A stretch of DNA of 7,695 nt from an uncultured Fastidiosipila sp. (GTDB lineage: Bacteria; Bacillota; Clostridia; Saccharofermentanales; Fastidiosipilaceae): assembly GCA_938014865.1 (NCBI GenBank), contig CALLQJ010000125.1:1-7695 (forward strand), written 5' to 3'. Under the pieces are notes generated by a model. That model was given only the letters and a program-made list of their open reading frames with translations, searched no databases and was not told where the DNA came from. Positions 1 to 6,175 of the stretch are shown piece by piece. Position 1 is the stretch's first letter, and each line of letters starts with the position of its first letter. A program made the position numbers and the translations under genes.

Positions 1-531
1 GCCCGAAGTTGGCGCGCTCGCTGGAGGGCCGTTAGCCGGCGAAGGGAACGTAGGGGAGGCCGGGGACATCGACTTCGGCGCGGAACAGGCTGCCATTGCT
101 TCGGGCAAAGAAAGGATGCAGTGGCGGATCAGCTCTGTGGTCAGATAATACGGCAGATTGGCTATAATCTGCAGCTCTTCTTTTTCCTCCGGCGTAAAGA
201 GCCGGCCTAAGTCGAGCTGCAGCGCGTCTTCATACATGACGTCAAGGACGGGATAGTCTTCTTCCAAGGCCTCCAAAAGCGGCCGGGTCTGCGGGTCGAT
301 TTCCACGGCGATGAGCTTTTCGGCCGATTCCGCCAGAATTTTGGTGAGGCTCCCCGCACCGGGCCCGATTTCCAGGACCGCGTGAAGCGGGTATACCTCC
401 GCTTCTTCGAGCAGGCGCTTCAGGAGCGCCCGGTCCCAGAGATAATTCTGTCCGAGTGCATGCCGCGGCCTGATGCCTGCGCTTTCAAGTTCCTGTATAA
501 ATTCTCGCTTTCCCACCGCATTTCCTTTCAT
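1..531 (-). CDS. rsmA: 16S rRNA (adenine1518/1519-N6)-dimethyltransferase RsmA (KsgA), 3' part missing or replaced
   Basis: RsmA transfers four methyl groups from S-adenosylmethionine to two adjacent adenines in the 3' terminal hairpin of 16S rRNA during late 30S maturation in the cytoplasm. The frame is open from ATG at 531 to the window edge (177 codons, no stop). Visible family marks are the substrate-entry motif ALGQNYL (residues 25-31), the SAM-binding loop LEIGPGAGS (53-61), the ribose-binding acidic stretch AVEID (75-79), ED at 101-102 and the catalytic motif IV NLPYY (125-129). Similarity continues to about residue 149 (LPEAMAAC). Beyond it the translation becomes a low-complexity run rich in Pro, Ser and Ala that does not resemble RsmA, whose usual length is about 260-300 residues. 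The ATG overlaps the upstream stop as ATGA. An in-frame GTG at 516, preceded at six bases by AAAGGA, is an alternative start giving MGKREF. Identity of the N-terminal part is secure; the last 28 codons are doubtful. Confidence 0.9.
   Translation of the reverse strand, partial: MKGNAVGKREFIQELESAGIRPRHALGQNYLWDRALLKRLLEEAEVYPLHAVLEIGPGAGSLTKILAESAEKLIAVEIDPQTRPLLEALEEDYPVLDVMYEDALQLDLGRLFTPEEKEELQIIANLPYYLTTELIRHCILSLPEAMAACSAPKSMSPASPTFPSPANGPPASAPTSG
523..528 (-). promoter_or_regulatory. Candidate ribosome binding site for an rsmA GTG start
   Basis: AAAGGA lies six bases before the in-frame GTG at 516-514, which is good spacing. The ATG at 531 has only GGGACGAGG just upstream, with GAGG almost touching the start. 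The site therefore favours, but does not prove, initiation at the GTG five codons inside the longer frame. Confidence 0.4.
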
Positions 532-1289
532 GCCTCGTCCCAAGGCAAAATCCGGGACGGATCAGGGGCTTGTCCCGGCTGCAGATCTGCAGCCTCCATG
601 GGACAGGTAAGATAGCCCGCCTTCTTTTTCGGCAGAATCCAAAGTTCCTCTTTGGTGATCTTGCTATTTAAATACGCCTCGTCTCCGCCGTATTTATGCA
701 GGGCATCGAGCACTAAATCCGGCCGCAGATTCTGCCGGCTTCCCGCTGCCGTCCGCAGACGGACGGCATCTTCCGAGAGTATACGGCTTCCCCATATTAA
801 CGGACGGATATTCACGGACTTTTCTTTCTTCTTGCTGAATTTCATCACGCTCAGATCCTCACAGGCAAGTATTTTTTCAAAATACGCCGCAATGCCGGGA
901 TGTTCAAAACGATAATCCGCAGCCCGGACGGATCCCATCAGTTTTTTTGCGGCCGTCAGCGGTATTTCGGCGGCTTCCCTAAGCTCAATCCCCGCCGGCA
1001 GCATCTCCTGCAGCGCTCCGGCCGCCTCCGGCGGTGAAATCTTCTTTTCTAAACTGACATCGATATATTCTGCATCGGATGCAATCCCCACCCCGCTCGG
1101 GAGGGCAAAAACAATCTGCGGCCGGGGATTGTAGCCCTGAGAATAGGCCAGCGGCCAGCGGGCTCTGCGCAAGGCTCTTTCAACGGCCCGCATGCGGTCG
1201 AGATGGGCTACCCAGACTAAGGGGCCGTGCCAGGACAGACGCAGGCGGATCACCTGTTCTCTGAAATTCAAGGGATCACGTGTCGTCAT
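528..1289 (-). CDS. TIGR03936/DUF2344 family radical SAM-associated protein
   Basis: This 253-residue protein belongs to the DUF2344 (TIGR03936) family, known as the partner, and in some genomes the fused C-terminal part, of TIGR03960 radical SAM proteins. Its biochemical role is not established. Family marks from the ATG at 1289 are an N-terminal RLRLSWHGPLVWVAHLDRMR (15-34) with HLD, ERALRRA (37-43), AYSQGYNPRP (48-57), a lysine patch leading into VNIRPLI (159-165) and RPDLVLDAL (189-197). The last 30 or so residues are hydrophilic and seem poorly conserved. An in-frame GTG at 1295 would add two residues, but the strong GGAGGAGG abuts that GTG and sits six bases from ATG 1289, so ATG is preferred. 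The start overlaps the end of the TIGR03960 gene by 14 bases, and the stop forms ATGA with the rsmA start, pointing to translational coupling on both sides. Confidence 0.9.
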   Translation of the reverse strand: MTTRDPLNFREQVIRLRLSWHGPLVWVAHLDRMRAVERALRRARWPLAYSQGYNPRPQIVFALPSGVGIASDAEYIDVSLEKKISPPEAAGALQEMLPAGIELREAAEIPLTAAKKLMGSVRAADYRFEHPGIAAYFEKILACEDLSVMKFSKKKEKSVNIRPLIWGSRILSEDAVRLRTAAGSRQNLRPDLVLDALHKYGGDEAYLNSKITKEELWILPKKKAGYLTCPMEAADLQPGQAPDPSRILPWDEA

Positions 1290-3213
1290 CAGCACCCTCC
1301 TCCACGGCTTCGCCCTTTCCGCCCGCTGCTCTCGCCTGCATGGCCGCAGCGCCTTTCCGGCAGCGCTCGGCTCCCAGATTCTGAACCCCGCAGAAGCTGC
1401 AGTACTCTCCGCAGGGCAAGGTCAGCTCGGCCCGTTTGGCTTTCTTATATTCGCGCAGCAGAAAAGATTTTTTCACGCCGCAGTCAATATGGTCCCAGGG
1501 GAAGATTTCATCTTCCGGGCGTTCGCGCAGGGCATAAAAAGCCGGGTCCAGTCCCTCTTCTTCCATCAGGTTCAGCCAGAGCGGCAGGTCAAAATGTTCT
1601 TCCCAGGAATCCAGATAGACCCCTTTTTCCGCGCCTTTTTCCAAAACCGGGGCCAGCCGGCGGTCGCCGCGGGACAAGACCGCTTCCCAAAGGGAGGTAT
1701 CGGCATCATGCCAGCTGTAGCGGATGGCCCGGTGCCGCAGCCGGTTCCGCAGAAGCGATACCTTTTCCTCCATCTCTTCCCGGGAGGCCTGCGGCGCCCA
1801 CTGGAAGGGCGTAAACGCTTTGGGAATAAAGAGCGCCGTGCTGACCGTAATCTCCGGCCGCCGGACCTTCCGGCCTTCTTTTTTCAAGTCACGGTTGATG
1901 TCCAGCAGCTTGTAAACCAGTTCCGCAATGCCCAGTACATCCTCTTGCGTTTCCGTCGGAAGCCCGAGCATAAAATAGAGTTTCGCGCCGCTGTAGCCGC
2001 CCAGGTAGGCCTTGCGCATGCCTTCAAGGATTTCTTCTTCCGTAATGCCTTTGTTGATCACATCGCGCAGCCTCTGCGTGCCCGCTTCCGGCGCAAACGT
2101 CAGTCCGCGCCGCCTCGTCTTGGAGATGCGCTCCATCAGATCCAAAGAAAATTCATCGATGCGAAGAGAAGGCACGGAGAGGTTGATTTTCCGGCCGCCG
2201 ATAAAATCCAGAAGCTGATCACAAAGTGTCCCGAGGCAGCTGTAATCTGAGGTTGACAGCGAAAGCAGTCCGATCTCATCATAGCCGCCGGCGGCCAGAG
2301 CTTCCTGAAACTGTTTGCTTAAAACCTCCGGACTGCGTTCCCGGACCGGACGATAGATCTGCCCGGCCTGGCAGAAGCGGCAGCCGCGCGGACAGCCGCG
2401 GAAAAGCTCCAGCGCCAGGCGGTCGTGCACAATTTCGATATTAGGAAGGATCGGCCGCAAGGGCACCGGACTCTCATCGAGCTTCAGCTGCAGGCGTTTC
2501 CGGACTTTTTCGGGGGCCCCGTCCCGCGCCTTCACGGCCCGGATCGTGCCGTCATCGTTATAGGAGACATCGTAAAGCGAGGGCACATAGCAGCCTTCAA
2601 TTGCGGCGGCCCGGCGCAGGAATTCGGCGCGCCCCATCTCGCCTTTCACTTTGTAGCGGCGGACTAAATGCAGCAGTTCAGGCAGCATGACTTCCCCTTC
2701 ACCGATCTGCACCACGTCAAAAAAGGGCGCCATCGCTTCGATATTAAAGACGACAGGCCCGCCGGCAATCACCACAGGATCGTCCTCTCCGCGTTCGGCG
2801 CTGCGCCTTTTCACCCGCCCCATTTTCAGCATGGCCAAAACGGTCGGATAGGCCAATTCATAAGAAAGCGAAAAGCCGACACAATCAAAGGCATAAAGCG
2901 GGGTCTTTGTTTCCAAAGAGAAAAGCGGCATGTCCCGGGCTTCCATCGCTTCACGCATGTCAAACCACGGAGCAAAAACCCGTTCGCAGAAAAAGGCATC
3001 CTCGCGGTTCACCACATCATAAAGCAGGCGTACCGCCAGATTGGACATACCGATTTCATAGGTATCGGGGAAACATAAGGCAAAACGCAGCCGACGCTGA
3101 CCGTCTGCTGCGTTCCCTTCCTCTTTTACGATTTGATTGTATTCGCCGCCCACATAGCGCCCCGGCAGCTGCACGGAGCGAAGCAGTGCGGCGTCTAATT
3201 TTACTTTTGACAT
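1276..3213 (-). CDS. TIGR03960 family B12-binding domain radical SAM protein
   Basis: This is a 645-residue predicted cytoplasmic radical SAM enzyme of unknown substrate. The N-terminal 200 or so residues match a cobalamin-binding-like domain as found in this superfamily (FPDTYEIGMSNLAV 48-61, VVIAGGPVVFNIEAMAPFFD 147-166, IGEGE 170-174). The radical SAM core starts at ELFRGCPRGCRFCQAGQIYR with C274, C278 and C281 in the CX3CX2C spacing that binds the 4Fe-4S cluster. It continues through PSLRIDEF (348-355), TFAPEAGTQRLRDVINK (372-388) and KLYFMLGLPTE (411-421). The C-terminal extension ends in a second cysteine cluster, C601-X3-C605-X2-C608 plus C618, then a charged tail. ATG 3213 has GGGAG four bases upstream. 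The gene follows pgi after 18 bases and overlaps its usual DUF2344 partner. The family assignment is firm; a cobalamin requirement and the substrate are inference or unknown. Confidence 0.93.
   Translation of the reverse strand: MSKVKLDAALLRSVQLPGRYVGGEYNQIVKEEGNAADGQRRLRFALCFPDTYEIGMSNLAVRLLYDVVNREDAFFCERVFAPWFDMREAMEARDMPLFSLETKTPLYAFDCVGFSLSYELAYPTVLAMLKMGRVKRRSAERGEDDPVVIAGGPVVFNIEAMAPFFDVVQIGEGEVMLPELLHLVRRYKVKGEMGRAEFLRRAAAIEGCYVPSLYDVSYNDDGTIRAVKARDGAPEKVRKRLQLKLDESPVPLRPILPNIEIVHDRLALELFRGCPRGCRFCQAGQIYRPVRERSPEVLSKQFQEALAAGGYDEIGLLSLSTSDYSCLGTLCDQLLDFIGGRKINLSVPSLRIDEFSLDLMERISKTRRRGLTFAPEAGTQRLRDVINKGITEEEILEGMRKAYLGGYSGAKLYFMLGLPTETQEDVLGIAELVYKLLDINRDLKKEGRKVRRPEITVSTALFIPKAFTPFQWAPQASREEMEEKVSLLRNRLRHRAIRYSWHDADTSLWEAVLSRGDRRLAPVLEKGAEKGVYLDSWEEHFDLPLWLNLMEEEGLDPAFYALRERPEDEIFPWDHIDCGVKKSFLLREYKKAKRAELTLPCGEYCSFCGVQNLGAERCRKGAAAMQARAAGGKGEAVEEGADDDT
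1296..1303 (-). promoter_or_regulatory. Strong Shine-Dalgarno that sets the DUF2344 start
   Basis: GGAGGAGG lies inside the last codons of the TIGR03960 gene, six bases before ATG 1289 and directly touching GTG 1295. The spacing selects the ATG. Confidence 0.7.
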
Positions 3214-3231
3214 AGAACTCCCATCAAGATC

Positions 3232-4575
3232 TCAGGACAAGCGATCTTCGAGAGCCTCTTTTTCTTTCTCAAAGCCCGGCTTGCCCAAAAGCGCAAACAT
3301 ATTCGTTTTGTAAGCTTCAACACCCGGCTGATCAAAAGGATTGATCGCATTAAGATAAGCACTGACGGCACAGGCGCGTTCGAAGAAGTAGACCATTTCT
3401 CCGAAGTGTGCGGCGTCCGGACGATCTGCCGTAATCTGCAGATTCGGCACACCGCCGTCCACGTGGGCTAAAACCGTGCCCTGCATCGCCTTGTAATTGA
3501 CCTCGTGCATATCTTTGCCGGCCAGGTAATTCAGCCCGTCAAGATTTGCTTCGTCTTCCGGAATGATAAAGGATTCGCGCGGTTCTTCAAACCAGATCAC
3601 CGTTTCAAAGAGCTTGCGCATGCCGTCCTGAATGTATTGGCCCATAGAGTGCAGGTCGGTGGTATTGTCGACGCCGGCCGGGAAAATGCCTTTGTGGTTT
3701 TTGCCTTCGCTCTCGCCGAAAAGCTGCTTCCACCACTCGGTGAAATAATGCCAGGACGGTTCATAATTCACGAGAATTTCCGTTGTATAGCCTTTTCTGT
3801 AGAGGGCATTCCTGACGGCGGCATACTGATATGCCGGATTCTCTTCTAAGCTTGCTTTGCTGTAGGCCTTGCGTCCCGCTTCGGCCCCTTTCATCATTTC
3901 CTTGATGTCAATTCCGGCAGCCGCCAGCGGCAAAAGCCCGACGGCCGTCAGGACCGAGTAGCGTCCGCCGACATCATCGGGAACAACAAAGGTCTCATAG
4001 CCTTCCTGATCCGCCAGGGTCTTCAGGGCGCCGCGTTCTTTGTCCGTCGTAACAAAAATCCGCTCTTTGGCGGCTTCTTTGCCGTAACGCTCTTCAAGAT
4101 ACGCTTTCAAAATCCGGAAAGCGATAGCGGGCTCTGTGGTGGTCCCGGATTTGGAAATGACGTTCAGGCAGAAATCTTTGCCTTCCAGAACCTCTTTGAG
4201 ATCCTTGAGATAAGCCGGCGAAATCTGATTGCCGCAGAAAAGCACCAGCGGTGCGCCGCGTTCTTCCTTATCCAGCGTCTGCGTGAAATGATGGCTCAGG
4301 GCGTCGATGGCGGCCTTCGCTCCGAGGTATGACCCGCCGATGCCGATGCAGACAAAGACGTCCGCAGATTCACGTATTCTTTCGGCCGCTTTCAAAATAC
4401 GGTCAAATTCTTCTTTATCATAATTCTTCGGAAGATCCGCCCAGCCTAAAAACTCATGCCCCGGCCCGTTTTTCTTTTCGATCATTTCGTGAGCCAGTCT
4501 GACTTGTCCTTCTAACATTTTGACTTCTGCTTCATCCATAAAGGGCAAAGCATTTTTCCGGGAAAAACGCAACAT
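3232..4575 (-). CDS. pgi: Glucose-6-phosphate isomerase
   Basis: Pgi interconverts glucose-6-phosphate and fructose-6-phosphate in glycolysis and gluconeogenesis in the cytoplasm. The 447-residue length fits the short bacterial type found in Firmicutes. Motifs in order are CIGIGGSYLGAKA (76-88), the phosphate-binding ISKSGTTTEPA (140-150), GGRYSVLT (203-210) with R205, QLFGESEGKNHKG (284-296) carrying the catalytic glutamate (E288 or E290), DLHSMGQY (307-314) with H309, and the C-terminal signature NPFDQPGVEAYKTN (412-425) with the catalytic lysine K423. The gene appears intact. ATG 4575 has AAGGAG seven bases upstream, an ideal site. It follows the DUF4080 gene after 52 bases, the longest gap in the window, and precedes the TIGR03960 gene by 18 bases, so it may start its own transcript but could equally be read through. 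Confidence 0.97.
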   Translation of the reverse strand: MLRFSRKNALPFMDEAEVKMLEGQVRLAHEMIEKKNGPGHEFLGWADLPKNYDKEEFDRILKAAERIRESADVFVCIGIGGSYLGAKAAIDALSHHFTQTLDKEERGAPLVLFCGNQISPAYLKDLKEVLEGKDFCLNVISKSGTTTEPAIAFRILKAYLEERYGKEAAKERIFVTTDKERGALKTLADQEGYETFVVPDDVGGRYSVLTAVGLLPLAAAGIDIKEMMKGAEAGRKAYSKASLEENPAYQYAAVRNALYRKGYTTEILVNYEPSWHYFTEWWKQLFGESEGKNHKGIFPAGVDNTTDLHSMGQYIQDGMRKLFETVIWFEEPRESFIIPEDEANLDGLNYLAGKDMHEVNYKAMQGTVLAHVDGGVPNLQITADRPDAAHFGEMVYFFERACAVSAYLNAINPFDQPGVEAYKTNMFALLGKPGFEKEKEALEDRLS

Positions 4576-4582
4576 ATAATCT

Positions 4583-4588
4583 CTCCTT
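4583..4588 (-). promoter_or_regulatory. Ribosome binding site of pgi
   Basis: AAGGAG lies seven bases before ATG 4575, a near-consensus Shine-Dalgarno that supports this start over any internal one. Confidence 0.7.
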
Positions 4589-4619
4589 CATCTGCTGATA
4601 CTCGTAATAACTTGCCTCT

Positions 4620-4625
4620 ATTTTA
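4620..4625 (-). promoter_or_regulatory. Weak candidate -10 element upstream of pgi
   Basis: TAAAAT differs from TATAAT at one position and lies about 45 bases before the pgi start, in the only gap long enough for a promoter. The hexamer 17 bases upstream (GTGCAA) matches TTGACA at only three positions, so the promoter is speculative. Confidence 0.2.
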
Positions 4626-4627
4626 CC

Positions 4628-6175
4628 TTAGAGCTCGTGCTTTTGCACGATTTTAGACCAGGAAAGCGAGCCGGGTTTGCTGACGCGCTCATAATCTTCG
4701 GCTAAAACTTTTACGTACTGCTCCGCTCGGGCCCGGTCCAGGCGTGCTTCTAAAAAGCGTTTTACAAAAATATAATGTTCGGCCTGACTGATCGAACGCA
4801 GGGTCTCGCCTCGCTGGGCATAAAAACCTTCGGCCAAAGAAGCCATAAATGCATAAGGGCTTTGTTCGAACAGGCCCGGCAGAAGCGGCAGAAGCTGCGG
4901 GAGAAGGCGTCGGTTGTAATAACGATCCGTCATGTCCGCCACCTGATCCGCCGTGATGATCTCTTCGGCGCTCATGGCATCGCTTGCCAGGACTTCGTAA
5001 GGCGGATAGGGATTAAAGCGATAGCCTCTTTTGACGGCCTCGCGCTTCATCGGCGTGCCGCGCAGGAGCTTTAAATGCCCCGTCTGCAGCATATCCGCCC
5101 AAAGCGACCAGCAATAATTATAGGAGGCGGCAAAGGCCTCGGCGCTTTCTCCGGGGAGTGCGGAAATCAGATCGATATGAATGTGCTGCCTGCCCGCATC
5201 AATTAAGGCTTTAAGGCGCCCGAAGTCCTCGGGACGCAGGGCTTTTCTCCGGACGTTCCAGAGCGTTTCGGGATGAATGCTCTGGATCCCGATTTCGAAC
5301 TGAAAAAGGCCCTCCGGCGCCTGCTTCAGAAGTTCAACGCTCGCATCGTCAAGCAGAGAGGCTTCGAGTTCAAAGTGAAAGCAAGGTCTTTTTCCGGCCG
5401 GCAGGAGGCGGCAGCGCTCGATCAGAAAAGACCAGATCGCCCGGGCTCTCTCCGGAGGAAAGTTGAAGCTGCGGTCTAAGAATTTCACCAGTTTAACGTC
5501 ATGTTCGATAAACCACTCGAGCTCCCGGAAGACTTTGTCAAGCGCGCGGAACACCGGGGCCGGCTCCAGGCAGGAGACACAGTAGCTGCATTGAAAGGGA
5601 CAGCCTCTTGAACTTTCGTAATACACAATGCGGTGATCGAATTTTTCGATGATATCAGGATAGTAAAAGGGCAGCTCATTAATCAGCGAATCGGCTTTGC
5701 TTAAGGCCTTCCCTGCTTTCTGTGCCTCCCGGAACTGCCTGAGCAGCTCAGCCGGCGCCTCCCGGCTTTCGGCCAAAGCTTTTGCCAGGCGCAGATATTC
5801 CCGCTCCCCTTCGCCGGTACAGACATAAGACCACAAAGGCTGGCGGCGGTATTCATAATCGGCATCGTAATCGACTTCCGCACCGCCCGCGGCCAGCAGG
5901 GCATCGGGCAGCATGCCGTGCAGACGGGCAATGATCCGGTCAATGAAGGCGGCGTTCCAGATGTAGACGGAAAAAGCATAGAGGTCGGCTTTTTCGGCAA
6001 AGAGCGACGCCGTCACCTCTTCTTCGACCTGATTAATGTGAAAGGTCTTGATGACGATTTCAAGCTTTTCAAAAAGAGCAGCGGGGAGCTGCTCTTTCAG
6101 ATAATAATAAATGGAATAAACCGCCGGATTGCTGTGACTGAATCGTGCATTCACGGCGACAAAAACAAGCTTCAT
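4628..6175 (-). CDS. B12-binding domain radical SAM protein, DUF4080 type
   Basis: This is a 515-residue predicted radical SAM protein. It opens with the cobalamin-domain-like MKLVFVAVNARFSHSNPAVY (1-20), typical of this family, followed by ADLYAFSVYIWN (63-74), AAGGAEVDYD (95-104) and CTGEGE (119-124). The core begins at YYESSRGCPFQCSYCVSC with C192, C196 and C199 as the CX3CX2C cluster ligands. It continues with KFLDRSFNFP (231-240), FHFELEA (266-272), QFEIGIQS (292-299) and HIDLISALPGE (333-343). The region after about residue 360 matches the DUF4080 C-terminal part in style. The substrate is unknown; relatives are annotated only by domain. ATG 6175 overlaps the ilvB stop as ATGA, with AGGAG three bases upstream inside the ilvB 3' end, so translation is probably coupled to ilvB. 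No frameshift is seen. It is unlike the TIGR03960 protein in motif detail, so it is not a recent duplicate. Confidence 0.9.
   Translation of the reverse strand: MKLVFVAVNARFSHSNPAVYSIYYYLKEQLPAALFEKLEIVIKTFHINQVEEEVTASLFAEKADLYAFSVYIWNAAFIDRIIARLHGMLPDALLAAGGAEVDYDADYEYRRQPLWSYVCTGEGEREYLRLAKALAESREAPAELLRQFREAQKAGKALSKADSLINELPFYYPDIIEKFDHRIVYYESSRGCPFQCSYCVSCLEPAPVFRALDKVFRELEWFIEHDVKLVKFLDRSFNFPPERARAIWSFLIERCRLLPAGKRPCFHFELEASLLDDASVELLKQAPEGLFQFEIGIQSIHPETLWNVRRKALRPEDFGRLKALIDAGRQHIHIDLISALPGESAEAFAASYNYCWSLWADMLQTGHLKLLRGTPMKREAVKRGYRFNPYPPYEVLASDAMSAEEIITADQVADMTDRYYNRRLLPQLLPLLPGLFEQSPYAFMASLAEGFYAQRGETLRSISQAEHYIFVKRFLEARLDRARAEQYVKVLAEDYERVSKPGSLSWSKIVQKHEL

Noticed and set aside
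1..60. Fragment of rRNA or tRNA in the GC-rich left edge
   Set aside because: No recognisable conserved rRNA segment or cloverleaf could be matched by eye. The alternate-frame codon pattern looks more like protein-coding DNA.
1192..2250. Long plus-strand open frame of 352 codons opposite the TIGR03960 and DUF2344 genes
   Set aside because: It is the antisense shadow of two well-supported genes, its translation has no recognisable motifs, and its phase is explained by the GC-biased third positions of the real genes.
2668..3078. Plus-strand open frame of 136 codons
   Set aside because: It lies wholly antisense to the N-terminal part of the TIGR03960 gene, is rich in His and Phe as expected for an antisense shadow, and has no convincing domain.
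4634..4660. Rho-independent terminator between the DUF4080 gene and pgi
   Set aside because: The stem is only 6 bp, overlaps coding sequence and lacks a T run on the transcribed minus strand. The T-rich side faces a direction with no gene.
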